The translations under genes and the position numbers were made by a program. The notes beneath the pieces are model-generated. The model saw only the letters and a program-made list of their open reading frames with translations, had not been told where the DNA came from and did not search any database. From the NCBI RefSeq assembly GCF_003664035.1, contig NZ_RCCK01000015.1, positions 372,001-436,000 of the forward strand: a stretch of 64,000 bases of DNA, given 5' to 3'. The stretch is from Pedobacter alluvionis. GTDB lineage: Bacteria; Bacteroidota; Bacteroidia; Sphingobacteriales; Sphingobacteriaceae. Of this stretch, positions 51,878 to 60,621 are shown in pieces; positions within the stretch are counted from its first letter, which is position 1; each line of letters begins with the position of its first letter.

Positions 51878-53087
51878 TCATCGAAATAATCTGATCAGTT
51901 GCCCCTTTTTTATTTGCAACATATCTTTTAGCCTGGTCTGCAGCATCTTGATTTTCTACGAAACCTTCAAACGCATTAATTAAATCAGTTGTGGAGCTGA
52001 TGCTTTTCGCTGCACCAATAGCAATGAGATCTTTTGCTTCCTGAAATTTATCATATTTAGGTCCGAAAATTACAGGTAGACAAAATGCTGCGGCTTCTAA
52101 AGTATTATGGATACCTGTTCCAAAACCGCCGCCAATGTAAGCCACTTTTCCGTATTGATATAATGAGGAAAGCATACCGATGTTATCTACGATGAGCGTT
52201 TGGTGTTCGGTGTTTGGCGTTTGATTAGACGAACTGAATACTGAAAACCGCACACTGTTAACTGAAAACTGCTTCTCTATACTTTTGATATGGCTTTCGT
52301 GAATCTCATGTGGGGCAATAATAAACTTCCAGTTAGGGTATTTTTCTGGTAGGACCGATAATATTTTCTCATCTTCCGGCCAGGTACTTCCGCAAACTAA
52401 AGTAGGTGAGTTGCCAATAAAGCCTTCGATAAGGGGAAGCGATTTTGGCGATTGTGCACTTTCGTAAACACGGTCGAAACGGGTATCGCCATTAATGGTT
52501 ACATTATTTAAACCGATTGATTTTAAAAGGTTTTCACTCTCTTTATTTTGTACGAAAAAGTAAGTAACAGATTTTAAAATATTGCGGTAAAAACCGCCAT
52601 ACCATTTAAAAAATGCCTGACCTTCTCTAAAAATCCCGGAAATTACATATAAAGGTATGCCCTGATCTTTTAATTCCTGAAAATAGAAATGCCAAAATTC
52701 GTACTTAGTAAAAATCGCCATTTCAGGATTAATGCTTGCTATAAAAAGTTTAGCATTAGTGGCAGTATCAATGGGGAGATAAAATACGTCTGCCAGAGCA
52801 TAATTTTTCCTGATTTCATATCCCGAGGGAGAAAAAAAAGTAACTATAATTTTTTTCGCAGGATAAAGGGTTTTTATTTTTTCTAAAACGGGTCTGCCTT
52901 GTTCAAATTCGCCTAAAGAAGCAAAATGAAACCATATATGTTTTTCGGCAGGATTAATTTTCCGGGCAATTATGGTAAAGATATTTTTGCGCCCATTGAT
53001 AAAAAGTTTGGCTTTAGGATTAAATAATGAGAATATCCTGATGAGTAAAGTATATGCCCGGATTCCGATGATGTAAAGTAATTTCAT
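51855..53087 (-). CDS. waaA: 3-deoxy-D-manno-octulosonic acid transferase
   Basis: Transfers Kdo from CMP-Kdo to lipid A precursor; membrane-associated GT-B (GT30) enzyme. 410 residues. HFASLGEFEQGRPVLE (about 51-66), FTKYEFWHFYF (about 123), FRRGQ-like FREGQAFFKWYGGFYR, GSTWPEDE (about 233) and the sugar-nucleotide site YIGGGFGTGIHNTLEAAAF (about 314) are present. Residues about 271-297 are low complexity (SVNSVRFSVFSSSNQTPNTEHQ) and look repeat-derived. The terminal 23 bases overlap gntK. Confidence 0.95.
   Translation of the reverse strand: MKLLYIIGIRAYTLLIRIFSLFNPKAKLFINGRKNIFTIIARKINPAEKHIWFHFASLGEFEQGRPVLEKIKTLYPAKKIIVTFFSPSGYEIRKNYALADVFYLPIDTATNAKLFIASINPEMAIFTKYEFWHFYFQELKDQGIPLYVISGIFREGQAFFKWYGGFYRNILKSVTYFFVQNKESENLLKSIGLNNVTINGDTRFDRVYESAQSPKSLPLIEGFIGNSPTLVCGSTWPEDEKILSVLPEKYPNWKFIIAPHEIHESHIKSIEKQFSVNSVRFSVFSSSNQTPNTEHQTLIVDNIGMLSSLYQYGKVAYIGGGFGTGIHNTLEAAAFCLPVIFGPKYDKFQEAKDLIAIGAAKSISSTTDLINAFEGFVENQDAADQAKRYVANKKGATDQIISMITKSDRT
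52195..52273 (-). repeat. Simple 'word' repeat inside waaA
   Basis: Plus-strand GGTGTTCGGTGTTTGGCGTTTG and ACTGAATACTGAAAACCG...AACTGAAAACTG are the kind of short-word repeat found in intergenic DNA here (for example near 32950). They are read in frame as about 26 residues of waaA. Confidence 0.55.
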
Positions 53088-53361
53088 ATCTTCGTGCCAA
53101 GATAAAACGAATATTTTTAAAAAGCTTAAAAATATATGGACGCCTCGCGATTTTACTTAATATTCAACTGAATAAATAGACTTCGCTGATTGCCATATAC
53201 TAAACAAAATAAAAAAATATAAGCTAAGGAGATATTGGGCTGGTAACCAAAAAATTGAACGTGCGGAAGGATTAAAATTACATACGAATACTTTAAATCA
53301 TTGCCTTCAGAGGCATTGTAAAAAATAGAACATAAAGATTTTACCACATTTAACCGTTAAA

Positions 53362-54384
53362 ATGGCAAAAATATTAGTTACTGGTGGAACAGGGTACATA
53401 GGTTCGCACACAGCTGTAGAATTACATAACGCAGGATATGAAGTTGTAATTGTAGATAATCTTTCAAACTCGAATATCAAAATTTTAAACCAGCTACATG
53501 CCATTACCGGCAAATGGTTCGATTTTCATGAAATTGATCTTCAGGATGAAAAAGCGGTACAGGAATTTGCCGAAAACCACAATGATATCGATGGAATTAT
53601 CCATTTTGCGGCTTCAAAAGCAGTTGGCGAATCGGTAGAAAAACCATTAAAATATTATAAGAATAACTTTTATGGATTAATTAACCTGCTAATTTCGTTT
53701 AACAGGAAAATTAATTTCGTGTTTTCTTCCTCGTGTACCGTTTATGGCCAGCCAGACACTTTACCGGTAACAGAAGCTGCATCGGTTCAGAAAGCAGAAT
53801 CTCCTTATGGAAATACCAAACAGATCGCTGAAGAAATACTGGCAGAAACTGCTGCGGTAACACCTGATTTAAGTGTAATCGCTTTGCGTTACTTTAATCC
53901 GGTTGGTGCCCACGAAACTGCTTTGATCGGTGAGCTGCCAAATGGCATACCGGCAAACCTTGTTCCGTTTATTACTCAATCTGCTATTGGAAAACGTGGT
54001 CCGATTACAGTTCACGGAAATGATTACGACACACCAGATGGTTCTGCTATCCGCGATTATATCCATGTGGTTGATCTGGCAAAAGCACACGTTGCCGCTA
54101 TTAAAAAATTAGAAGATGGAAACCCGAACGGTAACTATGATGTTTTCAATATCGGTACCGGTAAAGGATCGTCAGTTTTAGAGATTATTGCCGCTTTCGA
54201 AAAAGTAAATGGCGAAAAACTGGATTATAAAATCGGTCCGAGAAGGGCGGGAGATATTGTTCAGATTTATGGCGATGTACAAAAAGCGAATAACGAACTG
54301 GGCTGGAAAGCTAATCTGGATATCAATGAAATGATGCGCTCTGCCTGGGAGTGGGAAAAATACATTAAGACTAACCCTTTTTAA
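53362..54384 (+). CDS. galE: UDP-glucose 4-epimerase
   Basis: NAD-dependent interconversion of UDP-glucose and UDP-galactose for envelope polysaccharides. 340 residues of extended SDR fold: GGTGYIGSHTA (7-17), SSSCTVYG (about 122-129) and the catalytic YGNTK (Tyr about 149, Lys 153), RYFNPVGAH. The stop codon is directly followed by the ATG of the next gene (no gap), indicating coupling. The 274-base gap upstream shows no other feature. Confidence 0.96.
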   Translation: MAKILVTGGTGYIGSHTAVELHNAGYEVVIVDNLSNSNIKILNQLHAITGKWFDFHEIDLQDEKAVQEFAENHNDIDGIIHFAASKAVGESVEKPLKYYKNNFYGLINLLISFNRKINFVFSSSCTVYGQPDTLPVTEAASVQKAESPYGNTKQIAEEILAETAAVTPDLSVIALRYFNPVGAHETALIGELPNGIPANLVPFITQSAIGKRGPITVHGNDYDTPDGSAIRDYIHVVDLAKAHVAAIKKLEDGNPNGNYDVFNIGTGKGSSVLEIIAAFEKVNGEKLDYKIGPRRAGDIVQIYGDVQKANNELGWKANLDINEMMRSAWEWEKYIKTNPF

Positions 54385-54942
54385 ATGAAGTTGTCAGAGC
54401 ACAAAGACTTAAAAACCGCTATTACCGAACTGCCTGTTAAGGAAAAGGACAAGCTGTTATTGCGCTTGGTAGCTAAAGATAAAGTGCTCACTGAACACCT
54501 TCATTATAAATTATTAGAGAATGAAAGCGATTTAGAAGATCGGAAAGAAAGGATTAAAGCTGATGTTGAGGAACAGGTTCAGGAACTGAAAAAGCTAAAT
54601 GCCAAAGAGGCATTGGTAAAAGTAAGGAAAATGATCACAGCGGTTAACCACTTTTATAAGGTGACCAAAGATCCTGTTGGGGAAGTAGAACTTAAACTTT
54701 TTATCTTAAATGCTATTCCATTTGATTATAAAAAATCAATTTTTGGTTACCGTGATTTTATGATGCTTTTTAGTATCTATTACATCAAAACAGTTGCGGT
54801 AACCATCAATAAATTCAAAAAACTTCACGAAGACCTGCAGTTCGATTTAAGTGAAGATCTTAATCACTTGCTTGGTAAAATCTATTCTTCTAAACTAGCT
54901 GGTACAGCAGAGGCCAGTAATCTGCCAAAAGAGATTAGTTAA
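54385..54942 (+). CDS. Unknown protein with LP-KDKLLLRLV N-terminal domain
   Basis: A 185-residue soluble, highly charged protein. The N-terminal domain (about 5-60) reads LKTAITELPVKEKDKLLLRL, then EHLHYKLLENESDLEDRKER, and is shared with the next gene. The rest (about 60-165) is predicted helical, with KFKKLHEDLQFDLSEDLNHLL near the end and coiled-coil tendency around 50-80. It abuts galE with no gap and precedes a 62-residue paralogue and cpsB. I know no named family. Function unknown. Confidence 0.75.
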   Translation: MKLSEHKDLKTAITELPVKEKDKLLLRLVAKDKVLTEHLHYKLLENESDLEDRKERIKADVEEQVQELKKLNAKEALVKVRKMITAVNHFYKVTKDPVGEVELKLFILNAIPFDYKKSIFGYRDFMMLFSIYYIKTVAVTINKFKKLHEDLQFDLSEDLNHLLGKIYSSKLAGTAEASNLPKEIS

Positions 54943-54958
54943 ATACTATATCCCCGTT

Positions 54959-55147
54959 ATGTTAACCGATAAATCTCCAGGATTAAAGAATGCAGTTTTA
55001 AATTTACCTCCAAACAAAAAAGATAAATTACTTTTGAAACTCGTTAGTATGGATTTCATATTATTAAGTCAACTAAAACATCAATTGTTAGAAGATGATA
55101 GCGATCTGGATGAACGCATCGGACAAATTAAACAGGAAATAGGATAA
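54959..55147 (+). CDS. 62-residue paralogue of the preceding protein's N-terminal domain
   Basis: Nearly the whole protein aligns with residues 5-62 of the preceding gene: LKNAVLNLPPNKKDKLLLKL against LKTAITELPVKEKDKLLLRL, and QLLEDDSDLDERIGQIKQEI against KLLENESDLEDRKERIKADV. It is a stand-alone copy of the domain. It lies 16 bases after the longer gene and seven bases before cpsB. Likely arisen by tandem duplication. Function unknown. Confidence 0.75.
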   Translation: MLTDKSPGLKNAVLNLPPNKKDKLLLKLVSMDFILLSQLKHQLLEDDSDLDERIGQIKQEIG

Positions 55148-55154
55148 ATAAAAT

Positions 55155-55892
55155 ATGTTAGGATTATTTAAAAAGAAAAAAATAGCGCCTAAATTTAATT
55201 TCTCTGGTATCGGGACAGATATGCATTCGCATATTATTCCGGGTATTGATGATGGTGCCCGGACCCTGAATGATTCTCTTCTCCTGGCCAAAAAATTTAA
55301 AGCTTTAGGTTATAAGAAGCTGATTGCCACTCCGCATATTATGGCTGATTATTTCCGCAATACACCCGATACTATTAACCGTGGCCTGGACACATTGAGA
55401 AAAGGCTTGCTGGAAATAGAACTCGATTTGGAAGTTGATGCCGCTGCAGAATATTACCTGGATGAAACTCTTGAAAAAAAGATAAGACAAAAAGAGGTGT
55501 TAACTTTTGGGGATAATTATCTTCTGTTTGAATTATCCTATGTAAATGCTCCTCAAAACCTGATTGATTTTATAAGACTGATGCAGGATGCCGGATATAA
55601 GCCTGTACTGGCCCATCCTGAGCGTTATCCTTACTACTACAATTCCTTCGAGAGTTATCGTCAGATCAGAGAAACTGGCTGCCTCTTGCAGTTAAATGGT
55701 ATTGCTTTAACAGGTTATTATGGAACTGGCGCAAAAAAAATAGCAGGCGAAATGGTGGAAAACCAGATGGTCGATTTTCTAGGCAGCGATATGCATCATT
55801 TAAAACATGCTGCAGCGCTAGAAGATAGCCTTGGTACGCCATTAATGCAACAACTGCTTGCTCAGGTACAATTGAATAATGCCTCACTATAG
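55155..55892 (+). CDS. CpsB/CapC-type tyrosine-protein phosphatase (PHP family)
   Basis: A 245-residue PHP-fold phosphoesterase. Metal motifs are DMHSHIIPGIDDG (about 22-34), ATPHIMADYF (about 58), ELSYVNAPQ, LAHPERYPYY (about 152), and FLGSDMHH (about 208-215). Members dephosphorylate the Wzc-type tyrosine kinase that controls capsule or exopolysaccharide chain length. Neighbouring galE fits an envelope-polysaccharide role; no kinase gene is in the window. Confidence 0.92.
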   Translation: MLGLFKKKKIAPKFNFSGIGTDMHSHIIPGIDDGARTLNDSLLLAKKFKALGYKKLIATPHIMADYFRNTPDTINRGLDTLRKGLLEIELDLEVDAAAEYYLDETLEKKIRQKEVLTFGDNYLLFELSYVNAPQNLIDFIRLMQDAGYKPVLAHPERYPYYYNSFESYRQIRETGCLLQLNGIALTGYYGTGAKKIAGEMVENQMVDFLGSDMHHLKHAAALEDSLGTPLMQQLLAQVQLNNASL

Positions 55893-55995
55893 TTCATTAA
55901 TGCATTAGCCATTCATTTATTCTTTTTTGCATGTTGCTAATTGCAAATCACGTCATCCTGAATGATAAACAGTTTACCAATTAAAACTTATTAAC

Positions 55996-56026
55996 GACTG
56001 AAGGATTCGCCTTTAATCCTTCAGTC
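55996..56026. terminator. Bidirectional hairpin between convergent genes
   Basis: A perfect 12-bp stem (55996-56007 with 56015-56026) with a 7-base loop between the ends of cpsB and the MacB-type permease gene. No strong T-run on either side, so it may be a 3'-end stabiliser rather than a true terminator. Confidence 0.5.
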
Positions 56027-56058
56027 CATTAACTACTAATGGCCGGTAAACCAGTAAC

Positions 56059-57288
56059 CTATTCGTACCTCAACGCCTCTACCGGGTCTAGCTTTGAAGC
56101 TTTTTTAGCAGGGTAGTATCCGGAAAGGATTCCTACCAATACACATAATACAAAGCCACCAATAATAAATAGCCAGGGGATCAGGAATGATCCACCCATA
56201 GCAAGAGAAATCAGGTTTCCTAAAACTATTCCGAGAAAAATACCTAAGGCGCCCCCCATTAAACAGATTACTACAGCCTCGATTAAAAACTGGCGACGTA
56301 TGACCTTAGGATTTGCACCGATCGCTTTACGGATACCAATTTCCCGTGTACGTTCGGTAACTGAAACCAGCATGATATTCATTAAGCCTATTGAGGCCCC
56401 AATTAAAGTAATAATTCCAATGGCCACACCGCCAATAGCCACAAAGGCCAGGTTCTCGAATAATGTTTGAGCAATGGCATCACTCTTGGTAATCTCGAAA
56501 TTATTGGTTTCGTTTACCTTTACTTTGCGGATATTTCTGAATAGTGCAGTAGATTCGCCAATAATGTTTTCCTGCATCTCATTACTAGGTACCATTACCG
56601 TAATGGTGTAAGATGGGTTGGCATTGGCATTAATCTGATTCGCTTTTAACAGCGGTACGTAAACGGCCCTGTCGCCACTAAAGCCCATGCTCGATCCTTT
56701 TTTCTCTAATATGCCAACAATTTTAAAACGATTATTGCCCACATTGATCAGTTTATCCAAAGGGTCTGAGTCTTTGAACAACTTTTCTACTACTTCACCA
56801 CCAACAATACAAACGTTACTTCCCAACTGTATTTCAGAAACGCTAAAATTTCTTCCTTGCGAGAGATTTAAACCCTGAGAGGCTAATCCATTTTCATCAA
56901 CCCCCTGAACGTTAATATTTGGGTTGGTTTTTAAACTTCCATACTTTATAGTAGAGCCATTGCTGGCAAAAACACTTACTGCAACAGTAGCAGGAGTATT
57001 CAGGCTATCTTTAAATTTAACGGCATCTTCATAACGAATGGCTTTAAAAGGTTTTGGTCTTTTTCCATTTCCAATCCTGATTCCTGTACCACGGTTTCTG
57101 ATGGTAAATGAGTTGGCCCCCATGCTACTAAAAGCATCTGTCATACTTTTCTTTACAGCATCAAGAGTGGTTAAAATCCCGACTAAAGCCATTAAACCAA
57201 TAGCGATAATCAAAGCAGTAAGCATGGTACGCAAGCGGTTAGCTTTAATTGATTCTAATGCCAGTCTGATGTTTTCTCTGTAATTCAT
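56059..57288 (-). CDS. MacB-type ABC transporter permease
   Basis: A 409-residue permease of the MacB/LolE-like type VII family. One N-terminal helix (about 18-42) is followed by a large periplasmic MacB_PCD domain (about 43-270) and three C-terminal helices (FtsX domain). The motif TERTREIGIRKAIGANPKVI is at about 312-331 and ends with ARKASRLDPVEALRYE-type tail (KKASKLDPVEALRYE). The cognate ATPase is not adjacent. Likely exports a peptide, lipid or drug. Confidence 0.92.
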   Translation of the reverse strand: MNYRENIRLALESIKANRLRTMLTALIIAIGLMALVGILTTLDAVKKSMTDAFSSMGANSFTIRNRGTGIRIGNGKRPKPFKAIRYEDAVKFKDSLNTPATVAVSVFASNGSTIKYGSLKTNPNINVQGVDENGLASQGLNLSQGRNFSVSEIQLGSNVCIVGGEVVEKLFKDSDPLDKLINVGNNRFKIVGILEKKGSSMGFSGDRAVYVPLLKANQINANANPSYTITVMVPSNEMQENIIGESTALFRNIRKVKVNETNNFEITKSDAIAQTLFENLAFVAIGGVAIGIITLIGASIGLMNIMLVSVTERTREIGIRKAIGANPKVIRRQFLIEAVVICLMGGALGIFLGIVLGNLISLAMGGSFLIPWLFIIGGFVLCVLVGILSGYYPAKKASKLDPVEALRYE

Positions 57289-57331
57289 TTAGTATTGCGG
57301 TAAGCGTTTGGCGGGCAAAGCTTGTAAAAAT

Positions 57332-57363
57332 AAAAAAAGTCCCGATGTTTAGACAAGGGGACT
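57332..57363 (-). terminator. Terminator of the A-type Fe-S carrier gene
   Basis: On the minus strand AGTCCCC...GGGACT forms a 6-bp stem followed by TTTTTTTA. It lies 27 bases after the gene's stop. Confidence 0.75.
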
Positions 57364-57390
57364 GCACTATATGTTACAATAATATTTTAT

Positions 57391-57744
57391 TTATGCCGAG
57401 AAACTCGTGCCACAGCCGCAGGTGCTCGTTGCATTAGGGTTAACGAAGGTAAAACCACGAGAATTTAATCCATCCTGCCAATCGATCATCATGCCCATTA
57501 AGTACATCTGGTGTGCTTTATTCATGAAAACTTTAATGCCCTCAATAAAATATTCCTGATCGCCATCTTTTTTCTGATCAAAACCTAAAACGTAGTTCAT
57601 ACCAGCGCAACCACCGCCCTCTACGCCAACGCGCAATCCGTAATCCTCACCGATCTCCTGCTGATCTTTTAATTTATATAACTCTTTAGTTGCTCCTTCC
57701 GAAAAAGTAACCGGTGCAAATGCTGTATCAACTGTTGTGCTCAT
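57391..57744 (-). CDS. A-type iron-sulfur cluster carrier (IscA/ErpA family)
   Basis: A 117-residue cytoplasmic Fe-S assembly scaffold/carrier. The three conserved cysteines are in GGGCAGMNY (about 47) and the C-terminal TCGCGTSF (about 109 and 111). DWQDGLNSRGFTFVNPNATS matches the family. Its own terminator follows; no other isc/suf gene is adjacent. Confidence 0.95.
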   Translation of the reverse strand: MSTTVDTAFAPVTFSEGATKELYKLKDQQEIGEDYGLRVGVEGGGCAGMNYVLGFDQKKDGDQEYFIEGIKVFMNKAHQMYLMGMMIDWQDGLNSRGFTFVNPNATSTCGCGTSFSA

Positions 57745-57835
57745 GTTATTTAAATTTTATCTGTTACAAATATAAATAATAATGCACATTTTTGCTTTTA
57801 ACGGTTCGTTAATATTACCGTAATTAAACAATACT

Positions 57836-58366
57836 ATGAATACCCAACAGATTTTGATTGATATAGTGACCTTATTTGCAGGCATTTTTGCTGCTTTAAT
57901 GGCCGTTTATTATATTTTAAAGAGCGATATTCAACGATTTTTCGACCTCAAAAATATTGAGCTGAACAAAGAAAGCCGGGCGCATATTTTACCCTTACGC
58001 TTACAGGCGCACGAACGGTTAATTATATTTATCGATCGTATTAACCCCGCTAATTTGCTTGTTCGCCTGCATCAGCAAGGAATTGCCATAGCTACTTTAC
58101 AAGCTGGTATTTTAAATGAAATCCGATCGGAGTACCAGCATAACATCACCCAACAGTTATATGTAGATGGTGTTACCTGGGGTGTGGTAAGGAAATTAAA
58201 AGACGATACCATTGCCATGATTAATAATGCAGTACAAGGTTTACCAGCCGATGCAAATGGGATTGAGTTGAGTAAAGCTATCTTACAGCACATGGCCAGT
58301 ATAGATGAAAACCCATACGACTTAACGATCGGGCTGATTAAAAAAGATATCCATAAGCTATTTTAA
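57836..58366 (+). CDS. Conserved Bacteroidota membrane-anchored protein (DUF7935-like)
   Basis: A 176-residue protein with one N-terminal membrane helix (about 8-28) and a soluble helical rest. The segment LPLRLQAHERLIIFIDRINP (about 50-69) followed by LVRL is strongly conserved in my memory of Bacteroidota homologues listed as DUF7935; this assignment is from memory. Function unknown. It is divergent from the Fe-S carrier gene. Confidence 0.75.
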   Translation: MNTQQILIDIVTLFAGIFAALMAVYYILKSDIQRFFDLKNIELNKESRAHILPLRLQAHERLIIFIDRINPANLLVRLHQQGIAIATLQAGILNEIRSEYQHNITQQLYVDGVTWGVVRKLKDDTIAMINNAVQGLPADANGIELSKAILQHMASIDENPYDLTIGLIKKDIHKLF

Positions 58367-58379
58367 GGTTGATCGTTTA

Positions 58380-58519
58380 ATTGATTGCGTATTTGCTGGT
58401 CATCTGTTCAGTTAACCGATTAACCAGTTTCAATAATTAGCTTTCGAGTACAGTTAACCCAAATACACACCATTACTGGACCAATTAACCAATGGCCACT
58501 GAACTAATGAACTAACCAA
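58380..58519. repeat. Low-complexity 'word' repeat tract
   Basis: Runs of ACCGATTAACCAG, CCAATTAACCAATGG and CACTGAACTAATGAAC-type words fill the gap, like 32918-33163. No gene is supported. Confidence 0.45.
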
Positions 58520-60067
58520 ATGAGCGAGAAAAAGCACACTACTACTTCGGGGATTGAAATAAAGGCGCTTTATACCGAAGCGAAGCCAATGGAAGAACTG
58601 CCTGGAGAATTTCCTTTTACCAGAGGGATCCAGAAGGATATGTACCGAGGTCGCTTGTGGACGATGCGGCAGTATGCTGGTTTTTCGACTGCTGAAGAAT
58701 CAAATAAACGTTATCATTATTTATTGGCTCAGGGAACAACAGGATTATCTGTTGCTTTTGATCTTCCAACGCAAATTGGTTACGACTCCGATCATGAAAT
58801 GGCTGATGGCGAAGTAGGCAAGGTTGGTGTAGCTATCGACTCGTTAAGGGATATAGAAATTTTATTTGATGGCATTGAGCTGAAAGACATTACAACTTCG
58901 ATGACGATTAATGCGACAGCTTCGATTTTACTGGCCATGTATATTGCACTCGCCAAAAAACAAGGCGCAGATTTAAAGCAGATTTCGGGTACAATACAAA
59001 ATGATATCTTAAAAGAGTATGCTGCAAGGGGAACATATATCTATCCGCCAAAGCAATCAATGCGTTTAATTACTGATATTTTTGAGTTTTGTAGCAAAGA
59101 AGTGCCGAAATGGAATACCATTTCGATATCTGGCTACCATATTCGTGAGGCTGGCTCTACCGCTGTGCAGGAACTTGCCTTTACATTGGCTAATGGCAAG
59201 ACCTATCTAAAAGCTGCTTTAGATAAAGGTTTAGATATTAACATCTTTGCGAAACGATTGTCGTTTTTCTTCAACTGCCACAACAATTTCTTTGAAGAAA
59301 TCGCCAAGTTTAGGGCCGCAAGACGGATGTGGGCGAAAATTACAAAAGATTTGGGCGCTACAGATGAAAAAGCCCAAATGTTAAGGTTTCATACCCAGAC
59401 CGGAGGCTCGACTTTAACTGCGCAACAACCACTAAATAATGTGATCAGGGTAAGCAATCAGGCCATGGCTGCGGTTTTAGGTGGAACCCAGTCTTTACAC
59501 ACTAATGGCTACGATGAGGCACTTTCACTTCCAACAGAATCTGCAGCAAAGATTGCTTTACGTACCCAGCAGATCATTGCTTTCGAGAGTGGTGTTACCG
59601 ATACTGTAGATCCATTGGCCGGATCGTTTTTTGTAGAAAGCCTAACAGATGAAGTTGAAGCAGCTGCCTGGATCTATATCGATAGGATAGATGCTATGGG
59701 TGGCTCTGTTAATGCCATCGAAAGCAACTATATGCAAAATGAGATTGCTGATGCAGCTTACCAATATCAAAAAGAAATCGAAAACGGCGAAAGGATCTCG
59801 GTAGGTGTAAATAAGTTTACACAGAAAGAGGAAGGTTTAACCGAGGTGTTTAATATTGATGATTCGATCCGCAAGCTACAATCTGAAAAGCTTGATGATC
59901 TAAAATCAATCCGCGATCAGGTTGCGGTAGAGCAAGCGCTTCAGCAATTGAGTGAAGCTGCAAAAGGTGAAGCCAACCTCATGCCTTTGATTATCGATGC
60001 CGTTGAAAAATATGCCACCCTTGGCGAAATTGCAGATGTGTTTAGAAGTACTTTTGGTGTTTATTAG
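58520..60067 (+). CDS. Methylmalonyl-CoA mutase large subunit (catalytic part only)
   Basis: A 515-residue acyl-CoA mutase TIM-barrel subunit. RQYAGFSTAEESNKRYH (about 52-68; Tyr of the QYAGFS box), GTIQNDILKEY and RGTYIYPP (about 173), ISISGYHIREAGS (about 203-215; the B12-facing His) and GGTQSLHTNGYDEALSLP are present. These choices resemble methylmalonyl- rather than isobutyryl-CoA mutase. The B12-binding domain is absent from this chain and no small subunit is adjacent (dnaA follows), so it must be encoded elsewhere. Links propionyl-CoA/succinyl-CoA metabolism. Confidence 0.9.
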   Translation: MSEKKHTTTSGIEIKALYTEAKPMEELPGEFPFTRGIQKDMYRGRLWTMRQYAGFSTAEESNKRYHYLLAQGTTGLSVAFDLPTQIGYDSDHEMADGEVGKVGVAIDSLRDIEILFDGIELKDITTSMTINATASILLAMYIALAKKQGADLKQISGTIQNDILKEYAARGTYIYPPKQSMRLITDIFEFCSKEVPKWNTISISGYHIREAGSTAVQELAFTLANGKTYLKAALDKGLDINIFAKRLSFFFNCHNNFFEEIAKFRAARRMWAKITKDLGATDEKAQMLRFHTQTGGSTLTAQQPLNNVIRVSNQAMAAVLGGTQSLHTNGYDEALSLPTESAAKIALRTQQIIAFESGVTDTVDPLAGSFFVESLTDEVEAAAWIYIDRIDAMGGSVNAIESNYMQNEIADAAYQYQKEIENGERISVGVNKFTQKEEGLTEVFNIDDSIRKLQSEKLDDLKSIRDQVAVEQALQQLSEAAKGEANLMPLIIDAVEKYATLGEIADVFRSTFGVY

Positions 60068-60419
60068 GCAACTGAAATACCCTGAATCTTGTGCTTCATT
60101 CATGTTAAAATTTAAAGGTATCCTGCTTTTGGTTATTGATCATAAAAATGAATAGACATTTTGTTTCATTGAAGTTGAAATTGCGTGTTAAACTGTAGTA
60201 GAATTCATACAAAAATGAAATATAATGAAATAATACAAAAACAATTTGGGCGATCTACCTCAATTAATATTATTTATTCATCTTATGGCTTTGATTTACA
60301 GGTTATTCGGATTAAAAAAGACTAAAACGCTTAACTAGTGCCTAAAATGGCTTGGATTTTGCTTTTTCAACAGCTATTCGAAGTGATGATTGGGGGCATT
60401 GATATTAAATGATAGTTAA

Positions 60420-60538
60420 TGTGGATAACCGGTGTTAATAAATAGTTATCAACATAAAAAATTGAGGTTAACTAGGTTACTATATTCCTTATCAGTACGT
60501 TACGATTTATTTGAGATTTTTGTTTAAAATGTTGATAA
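60420..60538. promoter_or_regulatory. Three DnaA boxes upstream of dnaA
   Basis: TGTGGATAA at 60420-60428 is a perfect DnaA box (minus orientation). TTATCAACA at 60446-60454 and its complement TGTTGATAA at 60530-60538 are one-mismatch boxes. They lie in a 554-base AT-rich gap that holds no gene. They may serve dnaA autoregulation or be part of an origin. Confidence 0.55.
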
Positions 60539-60621
60539 TTTTCTCAATATTCGTAGTCCCTAAACGGAGCATCCCTTTAATTCGAATAGGTACTGTAAAC
60601 CAATAAATTATAGAAATCGCA

